NCBI GenBank assembly: GCA_002729275.1
Contig: PBTP01000004.1
Coordinates: forward strand, 1-8,201
DNA: 8,201 nt
Direction: 5' to 3'
Origin: Roseibacillus sp.
GTDB lineage: Bacteria > Verrucomicrobiota > Verrucomicrobiia > Verrucomicrobiales > Akkermansiaceae
In this document: one piece after another, positions 1-6,739 of the stretch
How positions within the stretch are numbered: the first letter of the stretch is position 1
How the letters are laid out: each line of letters starts with the position of its first letter
The notes under the pieces: model-generated
What the model was told of the DNA's origin: nothing
What the model saw: only the letters and a program-made list of their open reading frames with translations
Database searches by the model: none
Translations under genes and position numbers: made by a program

Positions 1-258
1 GACCCCTGCGCAGTCTGTAATGGTTAGTGTTCCTCGCATGGCGACGGGGTGAGCGATGCACCAGTAGTTGTACTCGCCAACGTACATAAATTGGGTATGT
101 GGGGTCGTGGTGACGTCCACAAACCCTTCGATATCGACGCGCAGGGGGTGTCCGCTGCCTTCGCGTGCAAAGGTAATATTTCCGGCACATTCTGTGAGGC
201 TGGGGTTGGTCACACCGTCGACGGTGTAGACATTGTCTTGGTTGGCAAAGGTGATTGT
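1..258 (-). other. Cupredoxin-like domain (type 1 copper site candidate), end of the secreted protein
   Basis: The final visible 85-86 residues read as a small beta-rich domain with the order of ligands expected for a blue-copper protein. These are His676 in S-G-H-P-L, then Cys706, His709 and Met713 in the segment Y-W-C-I-A-H-P-V-A-M-R-G. The Cys-x2-His-x3-Met spacing lies between that of amicyanin (x2) and plastocyanin (x4), and the flanking H-P...M-R-G recalls amicyanin. An upstream D-G-V-T-N-P-S-L followed by a G-N-I-T-F strand also fits the cupredoxin N-terminal strands. Copper binding is inference; the fold could be retained for structure only. The protein continues past the window edge. 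Confidence 0.65.
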
Positions 259-2175
259 CTTTTCCGCTGAACAGACTTGGCAGCCTACGGGGTAGAGGCA
301 CCCATTGAGTTCGGTGGCGGTGCTCATGTAGTTGCATGCGTGGATATCCCCGCATCCAGGGACCTCGTCGGCGTCGCACACTCCGTCGTTGTCCGCGTCT
401 CTGTCGGTAATTATTCCGGTACCGTCGTCCCCTCCGGAGCACAAGTCGCATGGGTCGGCGTACTCGCAGTCGCCGTAGTCGGTGCTAAACTTGTTAAAGT
501 TGCACGCGATGGCGTCGAGGCATCCGACGATTTCGTCTACGTCGCACACTCCGTCGTTGTCTGGATCGTTGTCCACGACCACGCCTGTACCGTCTTGTTC
601 ACCGGAGCAGGTGTCGCATGTGTTCACTTTGTATATGCACACACTAGAGTCGGTGGCGGACGCGTGGTAGTTGCATGCGAGAGGGTCTTGGCATCCAACA
701 ATTTCATCTACATCACATATGAAGTCTCCGTCAGTATCGTTGAGATGGTTGCGTTGAATGACGTAGCCTGTGCCGTCGGTCTCTCCAGAGCACATGTCGC
801 ATCCGACTTGGCGTACTATACATGTGCCCGGATCGGTGGCGAAAGTATTGTAGTTGCATGCTGTAACATTCTGGCATCCAACGATTTCGTCTGCGTCGCA
901 TACTTCGTCACCGTCTTGGTTGTTGTTGATAACAGTACCTGAGCCGTCCGTTTCGCCGCTGCACTCGTCACACGTGGGACGTTTGTAAGCGCATTCGCCT
1001 GCGTTGGTGGCAGCTGCCATGTAGTTGCAGGCAGTGTTGTCTTGGCATCCAACGATTTCGTCCGCGTCGCACACTTCGTCGTTGTCTTGGTCGTTGTCCA
1101 CGACTACACCTGTACCGTCTTGTTCACCCGAACATGATTCGCAGATATTGTCTTTGTAGGTACAACTTCCAGTATCGGTGGCGAATATATTGTAGTTGCA
1201 GGCGTTGCTGTCGTAGCACCCTACAATTTCATCAACGTTACACACTCCGTCGTAGTCTGTGTCGGTGGCAGTGTTCCATCTACACCAGCTGCTTGTATCT
1301 TGGTTGAACGCGGACATGTAGAACATTGCATGCATATCACGATTTCCCCATTGGTAAGTGGGCGCGTTTGGATCTGTCGTGGGATTATATTTCGGTAGCA
1401 TACGCCATCCGCTGATATCTTGGTTGAATGCAGACGCGAAGCCAAACATGTAACGTGTTGTTTGTACGTAGGCAGTTTCGAGCTGGATAGGTTGGTTGAA
1501 ACCCGATGCGAATCGGAACATGTTCTCCATAGACCGAACCTTTGAAGTATCCCAGTCGAGAGGTTGATTGAAGACCGATGCACTGTCGAACATAGACTCC
1601 ATGGTGGTGACTTGACGGACGTCCCACGCGGAGATATTCTGGTTGAACAGTGAGGCACTTTTAAACATCTCTTTCATGTTGGTGATACGGGACACGTCCC
1701 AACTGGAGATATCCTGATTAAACTGGTTGGTATAGCCAAACATGTTTTCCATGGTGGTGACTTGGCTGACGTCCCACTCGGAAAGGTCTTGGTTGAAGGT
1801 TCTGGCAACGAAGAACATTCGTCTCATATCCGTGACTTGCCCGACGTCCCAGTTTCCGATAGGTTGGTTGAAGTTTGTATCGGATGAGAACATGCCGTAC
1901 AGTGTTTGAACGGATCCAACGTTCCAATGATTAATGTTGGCACAATGTGGTTGGGGGTTGTCGGTCACGTAGTCTCTGGTGGCATACGTAAAGTTAACTT
2001 CGTTGGTATCGTAGTTATCTTTGCACCGTGTTTGTACTTCGTAAAGAAGATCTCCCAGCCCGCTCGTGTACGTGCAAAAGCTGTCATCGCCGTTGCAAAT
2101 GAGGCACCTGTCAATACTACTACAATCTGTAGCTTTCGCATATCCTACCATGAGGAGCAAGCATACCAAACGCAT
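1..2175 (-). CDS. Secreted BspA/DUF285 surface protein with Cys-rich repeats and a cupredoxin-like domain (3' end outside window)
   Basis: A reading frame stays open for 725 codons from the ATG at 2175 to the left edge, so the C-terminus is missing. Residues 1-15 form a signal peptide: Arg2, a hydrophobic core, and an A-K-A cleavage site before Thr16. A Cys-rich N-terminal stretch follows to about residue 83. About eight BspA/DUF285 units (residues 84-300) carry the WDVS.VT.M..MF..A..FNQ pattern with a 24-25 residue period. Six Cys-rich units with EF-hand-like Asp loops span about 305-639. The last 85 residues resemble a cupredoxin. The start is supported by the signal peptide and by a TATA-type box 27 bases upstream. 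DUF285 proteins are known as surface or adhesin-like proteins in bacteria, protists and giant viruses. An extracellular or virion-surface attachment role is inference; no enzyme activity is implied apart from possible copper binding. Confidence 0.88.
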   Translation of the reverse strand, partial: MRLVCLLLMVGYAKATDCSSIDRCLICNGDDSFCTYTSGLGDLLYEVQTRCKDNYDTNEVNFTYATRDYVTDNPQPHCANINHWNVGSVQTLYGMFSSDTNFNQPIGNWDVGQVTDMRRMFFVARTFNQDLSEWDVSQVTTMENMFGYTNQFNQDISSWDVSRITNMKEMFKSASLFNQNISAWDVRQVTTMESMFDSASVFNQPLDWDTSKVRSMENMFRFASGFNQPIQLETAYVQTTRYMFGFASAFNQDISGWRMLPKYNPTTDPNAPTYQWGNRDMHAMFYMSAFNQDTSSWCRWNTATDTDYDGVCNVDEIVGCYDSNACNYNIFATDTGSCTYKDNICESCSGEQDGTGVVVDNDQDNDEVCDADEIVGCQDNTACNYMAAATNAGECAYKRPTCDECSGETDGSGTVINNNQDGDEVCDADEIVGCQNVTACNYNTFATDPGTCIVRQVGCDMCSGETDGTGYVIQRNHLNDTDGDFICDVDEIVGCQDPLACNYHASATDSSVCIYKVNTCDTCSGEQDGTGVVVDNDPDNDGVCDVDEIVGCLDAIACNFNKFSTDYGDCEYADPCDLCSGGDDGTGIITDRDADNDGVCDADEVPGCGDIHACNYMSTATELNGCLYPVGCQVCSAEKTITFANQDNVYTVDGVTNPSLTECAGNITFAREGSGHPLRVDIEGFVDVTTTPHTQFMYVGEYNYWCIAHPVAMRGTLTITDCAGV
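259..1263 (-). repeat. Six tandem Cys-rich, Asp-loop (calcium-binding-like) units
   Basis: Units begin at 1263, 1092, 921, 738, 567 and 399 and are 56-61 residues long; the last is shortened. Each opens with a D-x-D-x-D-x-x-C-D-x-D-E loop whose acidic residues at positions 1, 3, 5, 9 and 12 match EF-hand or thrombospondin-type-3 spacing. Then come V-G-C, A-C-N-Y, a Cys-Tyr pair and C-x-x-C-S-G-E. Full units have six cysteines, consistent with three disulfides in an oxidising compartment. The A-C-N-Y...A-T-D motif is common in secreted proteins of marine bacteria and also seen in algal-virus proteins. Calcium binding is inferred from loop spacing. Unit 3 carries a four-residue insertion before unit 4. 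Confidence 0.8.
1276..1926 (-). repeat. BspA/DUF285 repeat region (about eight units of 24-25 residues)
   Basis: Within the secreted protein, Trp residues recur at 84, 109, 134, 159, 184 and 208, each opening a W-D/N-V-x-x-V unit that ends in F-N-Q. Period is 25 residues (75 bases), with one 24-residue unit. The last two units diverge: one has lost the Trp-Asp-Val signature and the final one has an inserted loop rich in Pro, Thr and Asn before its F-N-Q. Such arrays form solenoid leucine-rich-repeat-like surfaces in the BspA family. A binding role is inferred from the family only. Confidence 0.85.
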
Positions 2176-2193
2176 TTGGGTGGTACCATACAA

Positions 2194-2207
2194 GCTTATA
2201 TAGGAAA
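2194..2207 (-). promoter_or_regulatory. TATA-type promoter of the secreted surface protein gene
   Basis: Minus-strand TTTCCTATATAAGC. The first T of TATATA (2202) is 27 bases upstream of the A of the ATG at 2175, the same distance as in the neighbouring genes. The leading T-T-C-C is shared with the two other minus-strand boxes. Confidence 0.7.
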
Positions 2208-2212
2208 GATAA

Positions 2213-3085
2213 TTACTGTTGATACAATTCTAATCTCGCGGCGTCCTGCCCATGTTTGAACATGCGTTCGATGGCGGCTTTGGACGGTGATCTGAAGTCA
2301 CTGTAGAGACCTTGGGTCGGTTTCACGAAGCGTACTGTGCGCTTACCGATACGGTTGACGGGCAACAGCGGGTTTGCCAGATGGGTTTCGAGCACGCGAA
2401 TGTCGCGCAGCATTGTGTTCCACAGCACCTCGTATGCGTACTTTTCCATGTCCAAGTGCAACGAGTGTGCCTGTGTCTGCATCTGACACTGCATAAAGGT
2501 TTTAAAGTCTGTAGGATAGCACAGAACGATATCGATATCCCCCTGGCGGTTGTTCCAATAGTCTATAATTTCGTTGACGGGAAGCACGTGGGCGACGGCA
2601 CCGTCTACGTACTCTTCGCCTCGGATCTCGATGGGGGTAAAGATGCCCGGCACCGAGGCGGAGGCAATGATGGCGCTGTCGATGTCCTTGTCGGACTGTG
2701 TAAAGGTGTGGTAGGTGGCAGTGTTCGTGTTGAACGCGCCCACTTGGAGTGTCTTCCGCAAGGGTTTGGACAAATAGGGTTTGGCGAACTTTGGCAACTG
2801 GCTTTGGTACAAACTGCGTCGGAAGACCACTGCAAAGATGACGTTGACAACTGCACCCACGGTACCGGTGAGCGCGGTCCACGGTTTGGCGGCGGATTGG
2901 TGCTGCATAGTGGCGTACATGGACTCTACGCACTTTTGGGTGTTGTCCGAGTGTGCCATGGCAGCGGCAATGAGTGCGCCCGCGGAGATACCTCCGACGT
3001 GGGTGTAGTTGCTGTGCAAGGTGTGAATCATGCCAAGTGCGATCGCCCCGTGGTCACCCCCCGCGGACACGAACAACGCTCGCAT
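2213..3085 (-). CDS. Patatin-like phospholipase
   Basis: A 290-residue serine acyl hydrolase of the patatin family, which uses a Ser-Asp dyad to cleave fatty acyl chains from phospholipids. The oxyanion loop is A-G-G-D-H-G at residues 8-13; the family usually has Arg or Lys where His12 stands. The nucleophile elbow G-x-S-x-G is at 32-36 with Ser34. The A-S-A-S-V-P-G-I-F-T-P segment at 141-151 precedes the D-G-A motif with Asp161, so all core catalytic elements are present. Residues about 70-88 (T-V-G-A-V-V-N-V-I-F-A-V-V-F) are hydrophobic enough for membrane contact. There is no signal peptide, so it probably acts on the cytoplasmic side or in the virion. The gene has its own TATA box and lies 37 bases from the next gene on the same strand. 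A role in membrane remodelling, entry or egress is inference. Confidence 0.92.
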   Translation of the reverse strand: MRALFVSAGGDHGAIALGMIHTLHSNYTHVGGISAGALIAAAMAHSDNTQKCVESMYATMQHQSAAKPWTALTGTVGAVVNVIFAVVFRRSLYQSQLPKFAKPYLSKPLRKTLQVGAFNTNTATYHTFTQSDKDIDSAIIASASVPGIFTPIEIRGEEYVDGAVAHVLPVNEIIDYWNNRQGDIDIVLCYPTDFKTFMQCQMQTQAHSLHLDMEKYAYEVLWNTMLRDIRVLETHLANPLLPVNRIGKRTVRFVKPTQGLYSDFRSPSKAAIERMFKHGQDAARLELYQQ

Positions 3086-3101
3086 TTAGAGATAGACACA
3101 T

Positions 3102-3118
3102 GCCTATTTATAGGAACT
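3102..3118 (-). promoter_or_regulatory. TATA-type promoter of the patatin gene
   Basis: Minus-strand AGTTCCTATAAATAGGC, identical over all 17 bases to the box upstream of the next gene (3683-3699). The first T of TATAAA (3112) is 27 bases before the ATG at 3085. The core CCTATAAATAGG is a near-palindrome. The box lies in the 54-base gap after the preceding gene, so the patatin gene is probably transcribed on its own. Confidence 0.8.
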
Positions 3119-3139
3119 CTTGTCATTTTTTGCCTACGT

Positions 3140-3667
3140 CTAACATAATCGCAGTTGTACGTTCCCAGACTCCCTCACAATTTCTCCAGAACCCGTTTTT
3201 TGACCAGCATACTGTCTTTGGTCATCCCAACTCAATCGATTAACAGCTATCCGTGTGCGACTTAGCTGTGTGTGTGTGAACCCGTATAGACATCTGTATG
3301 CGGGATCACTAAATGCGCAGTTCCAATGATCTCGTCGTACCACTCCACCTGCCGCGGCACCTGCACCTCCACCTGTCATGATATTTATCGCCGTAGGAAG
3401 ATTCACACAACTTATGTCTATATAGATTATAGTATTGAGCGGTTGTGTACCTATAATAGTAACATTGAAATTGCCAACGCAATACCATGGACCGATGGTA
3501 TATTTTATACCATCCGTGCGAAGCCAAATGAAGTTCATTTTAACACCAGTGGGGTTCGTGTAGTTAACCTGCCCTGTCTTAATCGCAATCTCAATGACGT
3601 TATAACCATTTACAGTTATGTTGGTGGATAAAGTCAGGAGATTGGCATTGCAGGTTATGCTGCTCAT
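3140..3667 (-). CDS. Unrecognised 175-residue protein with Gly/Ala linker
   Basis: I do not recognise this protein. Residues 1-97 look beta-rich, with many Asn, Thr, Ile and Val residues and N-x-S/T sequons (N-I-T, N-Y-T, N-V-T). A G-G-G-A-G-A-A-A-G-G linker at 99-108 joins them to a basic, polar tail (V-V-R-R-D-H-W...) that ends L-R-L-C. Composition changes sharply at the linker, and a (TG)6 tract lies in the tail region. A start at 3667 is supported by a TATAAA box 26 bases upstream. The gene is divergent from RPB2. The beta-rich head plus Gly/Ala hinge would fit a small structural or fibre protein, but that is a guess. The tail frame might instead be out of register after a slip, since another frame of the same strand also gives a protein-like stretch of about 28 residues just after the linker. 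Confidence 0.65.
   Translation of the reverse strand: MSSITCNANLLTLSTNITVNGYNVIEIAIKTGQVNYTNPTGVKMNFIWLRTDGIKYTIGPWYCVGNFNVTIIGTQPLNTIIYIDISCVNLPTAINIMTGGGAGAAAGGVVRRDHWNCAFSDPAYRCLYGFTHTQLSRTRIAVNRLSWDDQRQYAGQKTGSGEIVRESGNVQLRLC
3267..3278. repeat. (TG)6 dinucleotide microsatellite inside the hypothetical gene
   Basis: Six TG units on the plus strand (CA on the coding strand) encode part of the T-H-T-Q segment at about residues 131-134. Gain or loss of one unit would shift frame and bring a stop within a few codons (gain) to about ten codons (loss), removing roughly the last 40 residues. Confidence 0.9.
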
Positions 3668-3682
3668 TTTACATAGATTGTA

Positions 3683-3699
3683 GCCTATTTATAGGAACT
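3683..3699 (-). promoter_or_regulatory. TATA-type promoter of the hypothetical gene, in the divergent intergenic region
   Basis: The same 17-base box as upstream of the patatin gene. The first T of TATAAA (3693) is 26 bases before the ATG at 3667. Because the CCTATAAATAGG core is nearly palindromic it could bind factors in either orientation, but RPB2 has its own box at 3713. Confidence 0.8.
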
Positions 3700-3712
3700 T
3701 CAGGTAGTGGTG

Positions 3713-3718
3713 TATAAA
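3713..3718 (+). promoter_or_regulatory. TATA box of the RPB2 gene
   Basis: Plus-strand TATAAA with its first T 27 bases upstream of the ATG at 3740, matching the spacing of the other three genes. It lacks the T-T-C-C and G-G-C flanks of the minus-strand boxes, so it may be a different strength or temporal class. It supports 3740 over the GTG at 3707, since the GTG lies upstream of the box. Confidence 0.65.
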
Positions 3719-3739
3719 CGAAGCATAGACCTCACGAGG

Positions 3740-6736
3740 ATGGAGGCGCATGCGAAGGAGATTTCGCTCACCCGTCAGACGCGTGCATCGTTCGACGCGT
3801 ATTTGCAGTCCATCTCGGTGCTCTTGTCGCAGCACGATGTGTTCGCACAGCGTTGGTCGGCGGACGGGGAGCGTTGGATCCGTTTAGAGTTCGCGGGGTG
3901 CACCTTAGGGGACAGCCGTTACCTCGAGTCGGACGGTACTTCGCACGAGGTGGACCCCCACACGTGTCGCCTGCGTAATTTGACCTATAGTATCCCCCTA
4001 TACACAGACGTCCATGTGCACCGCAGCAACGGCACTAGTACGGTGTTGACTTCGGTCTACCTTGGTCGTATACCGCTGATGGTGGGTTCCAAACGCTGCA
4101 AGGGTGGGGCGTCCGAGTGTCCGTACGACCAAGGCGGTTATTTTATTGTGAACGGCAGCGAGAAGACGGTCGTGAACCAGAAAGCCCACGTGCACAACAC
4201 TATGCTGACGTTGCACCGGGTGGTCAACGGTGTGTCCAACTGGGCGATCACTTGCAAGAGCGAGTGTCTGGTCGGGGTGATGGTGACTACGGTCAAATGG
4301 CACGGCATCGCCTCGGTGACCTTTCCAAAGCTGCAGCAAGAAGTTTCGGTGGGCGTGCTATTGAAACACTTGCCGCCTGCACAGTTCGTCGTGCTTTCGC
4401 CTGAAGAAGAGTTGTTCTTCGCGTCCACCTTTGCGTCGGAGGGGACGTTGGTGCCGCACAACACGTTTATGTTGGGGGAAGAAGAGGATGCACGGATGAC
4501 AAAACTGTTGGAGTATTGTCTGCCGCACACGTCGCACAAAGCGGACTATGTACTATTGATGTTACGGCAGTTGCGTCTGGACATGCTCTCCAACACGTGG
4601 GCGGACCGCGACTCGTTGATGTACCAGCGGATTGAGATGGTGTCGGATCTGTTGACGGGACTGACCCACCATTTGTTGAACAAGATGTGCCACGACCTCA
4701 AGATGTTTGTGCACCGCAAGCTCACGGGCGACATTCGCGACAGCACGTTGCTCAAGCAGATTGGACGCACGACGACGCTCACCGACGGACTGCAGTACGC
4801 GCTGGCGACGGGCAACTGGACGACGCTTTCGTTCGACGGGCGACAGCGTGTGGGGGTGTCCCAATTGTTGCAGCGGGGGACGTTTTTCACCGCCATGGCA
4901 CAGTTCCGCCGCATCTCCTCCAGTATCAAGCCCGAGCAAAAACTGTCCAAGCCTCGTTACATCCACTGTACCCACCGTGGACGTCTGTGTTTCATTGAGA
5001 GTCCGGAGGGTGCGTCGTGTGGGCTCGAGTCGCAGCTGTCGGTGGGTGCTTACATCTCGATCGCGTCTCCCGTAGCAGTGCTCCGGGATTTGATGGAGGG
5101 GCATCCGGGCGACGAGTTGGTGTTCATTAACGGGGCGCTGCAGGGGCGTTACGCGTTGACGGTGGTGGACGTCATTCGGGCAGCACGACGTACGGGTCAG
5201 ATAGCCAAGGACGTGTCGGTGTGCCATCGCAACGGCGTGCATATTCGTTGCAACTCGGGGCGTATTTGTCGTCCCCTCTTCATCTTACCCATACGGCTCA
5301 AGCGGTTCGACGAGATGTTGACCCAGGGCTGTGTAGAGTACGTGGACGTCTACGAGGAGGACACGTTGGTGATTGGCACGACCCACGCGGAGATTGACGA
5401 GGCGATGATGATGGGGTTGTGCGGCGGGACGATTCCCTACTCGGACCGCAACCCGGGTCCGCGTCTGTGTTACCAGGCGGCGATGATGAAGCAGGCGCAG
5501 GGGTTGCACGCCTTGAACTACTACGAACGTTTCGACACGTCGACCAACGTGATCCATTACGGACAGCGTCCCATCTGTTCGACCAAGATGGAACGTGCGT
5601 ACAACTTTGATTTGCCCATGGGGCAGAACGCGATCGTGGCGATCATGCCTTTCGAGTTCAACCAGGAAGATTCGATCATTATGAACCAGGGGTCCATCCA
5701 GCGTGGGTTTGGGCGTTGCACCACCTTTAAGACGGTGAAAGATGTGCTGGGACCCGACCAAACCTATTGCAAACCTGTACCCAAGCGTCGTTGTCAGTAC
5801 AACGTGCTCGCGAACGGGTTGCCGCTGGTCAACCAGGAGATCAAGCGCGGGGACTGTTTGATAGGCAAGTCGCGAACGGTGCGCCGTGGGGGGAAGAAGC
5901 GTACGGCGGAGGACGTGGACTGTTCGGTGTTGTGTCCGCGCGACGGGATTGTGGACCGTATTTTATGTTACAAGGAGCGCAGTGGTACGGACGCCGTGAA
6001 GGTGCGTTTGCGGTCGGAGCGTGTGCCTACGGTGGGGGACAAGTACGCGTCTCGTTCGTCGCAGAAGGGTACGATTGGGATGGTGATTCCGCAGGTGGAC
6101 ATGCCGTTTACGTTGGACGGAATTACGCCAGATATTATTATGAACCCGCACGCGATTCCGAGTCGGATGACGTGTGCTCAGATTATGGAGTGTGTGAAGA
6201 GCAAGTACGGATGTTACGCGGGGTTGCAGGACGCTTCTCCGTTCAACGGGGACACTGCGCAGGGGTTGATGGAGATGTTGAAATCGATGGGGTTTCGGAG
6301 CAACGGTACGGAGCGTATGATGAACGGCATTACGGGCAAGATGTACGAGGTGCCTATCTTCATCGGACCCACGTTCTACCAGCGTCTGCGTCATAATGCG
6401 GCGGACAAGATTCATGCCCGCGCGCGTGGGCGTTTGGACGCGTTGACCCGTCAGCCGAACGAGGGACGTGCGCACGGCGGGGGGTTGCGTGTGGGGGAGA
6501 TGGAGAAGGACGCGTTCGTCGCCCACACGGTGCCGTTCGTGTTGACGGAGCGTTTGATGCATTCGAGCGACGCGTACGACGTGGAGATTTGTACCAAGTG
6601 TGGTCAGTCGCATTCGTTGCGGGGTGGGGTGTGCAAGGTGTGCCGGACCCCGTCGACGACGAAGAAGATGCCGTACGCGTTCGCGCTGCTGTGTCAGGAG
6701 TTACAAGCCATGTGTATTAATATACAATTCAAATGA
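3740..6736 (+). CDS. RPB2: DNA-directed RNA polymerase subunit 2 (RPB2-like)
   Basis: A 998-residue catalytic subunit that forms one side of the active-site cleft of a eukaryote-type multisubunit RNA polymerase. Landmarks in order: R-L-R-N-L-T-Y in the N-terminal region; N-G-S-E-K at 138-142; A-L-A-T-G-N-W near 354-360; E-S-P-E-G-x-x-C-G-L from 420; F-N-Q-E-D-S from 640, with the acidic pair Glu643/Asp644 that contacts the second metal or NTP; G-D-K-Y-A-S-R from 766 with Q-K-G-T-I-G; N-P-H-A-I-P-S-R-M-T; D-K-I-H-A-R-A-R-G; and a C-terminal zinc site C951-x2-C954-x10-C965-x2-C968 in the clamp. It is shorter than yeast Rpb2 (1224) but both ends align, so it appears complete and compact rather than truncated. 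There is no intein or intron. The ATG at 3740 is preferred over a GTG at 3707, because eukaryote-type viruses use ATG and the TATA box lies between the two. Confidence 0.97.
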   Translation: MEAHAKEISLTRQTRASFDAYLQSISVLLSQHDVFAQRWSADGERWIRLEFAGCTLGDSRYLESDGTSHEVDPHTCRLRNLTYSIPLYTDVHVHRSNGTSTVLTSVYLGRIPLMVGSKRCKGGASECPYDQGGYFIVNGSEKTVVNQKAHVHNTMLTLHRVVNGVSNWAITCKSECLVGVMVTTVKWHGIASVTFPKLQQEVSVGVLLKHLPPAQFVVLSPEEELFFASTFASEGTLVPHNTFMLGEEEDARMTKLLEYCLPHTSHKADYVLLMLRQLRLDMLSNTWADRDSLMYQRIEMVSDLLTGLTHHLLNKMCHDLKMFVHRKLTGDIRDSTLLKQIGRTTTLTDGLQYALATGNWTTLSFDGRQRVGVSQLLQRGTFFTAMAQFRRISSSIKPEQKLSKPRYIHCTHRGRLCFIESPEGASCGLESQLSVGAYISIASPVAVLRDLMEGHPGDELVFINGALQGRYALTVVDVIRAARRTGQIAKDVSVCHRNGVHIRCNSGRICRPLFILPIRLKRFDEMLTQGCVEYVDVYEEDTLVIGTTHAEIDEAMMMGLCGGTIPYSDRNPGPRLCYQAAMMKQAQGLHALNYYERFDTSTNVIHYGQRPICSTKMERAYNFDLPMGQNAIVAIMPFEFNQEDSIIMNQGSIQRGFGRCTTFKTVKDVLGPDQTYCKPVPKRRCQYNVLANGLPLVNQEIKRGDCLIGKSRTVRRGGKKRTAEDVDCSVLCPRDGIVDRILCYKERSGTDAVKVRLRSERVPTVGDKYASRSSQKGTIGMVIPQVDMPFTLDGITPDIIMNPHAIPSRMTCAQIMECVKSKYGCYAGLQDASPFNGDTAQGLMEMLKSMGFRSNGTERMMNGITGKMYEVPIFIGPTFYQRLRHNAADKIHARARGRLDALTRQPNEGRAHGGGLRVGEMEKDAFVAHTVPFVLTERLMHSSDAYDVEICTKCGQSHSLRGGVCKVCRTPSTTKKMPYAFALLCQELQAMCINIQFK
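6713..6726. terminator. Weak 3' hairpin shared by convergent genes
   Basis: TGTAT-TAAT-ATACA can pair as a 5-bp stem with a 4-base loop. It overlaps the last RPB2 codons and lies just past the stop of the convergent gene. Some giant viruses process transcript 3' ends at hairpins, but this one is short and AT-rich, so its role is doubtful. Confidence 0.2.
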
Positions 6737-6739
6737 AAT

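Noticed and set aside
277..942. Plus-strand 221-codon open frame
   Set aside because: It is antisense to the six Cys-rich repeats; its own repetitive V-A-C/S-N-D-F pattern simply mirrors that array.
2312..3148. Plus-strand 278-codon open frame
   Set aside because: It is antisense to the patatin gene, whose catalytic motifs are unambiguous; the product looks like no known protein and has no TATA box at the expected distance.
3326..3631. Plus-strand 101-codon frame opposite the hypothetical gene
   Set aside because: It has no promoter box at the expected distance and lies antisense to a gene that does; coding potential of the minus strand is better supported, though only moderately.
3707..3739. 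Upstream GTG extension of RPB2 (11 extra residues)
   Set aside because: Eukaryote-type viruses start at ATG, and the TATA box at 3713 lies inside this extension, so transcripts should begin after it.
5767..6613. Long open frames overlapping RPB2 on both strands (5767-6396 plus, 5963-6613 minus)
   Set aside because: They are by-products of GC-biased third positions in RPB2; their products are rich in Arg, His or Gly with no recognisable domain.
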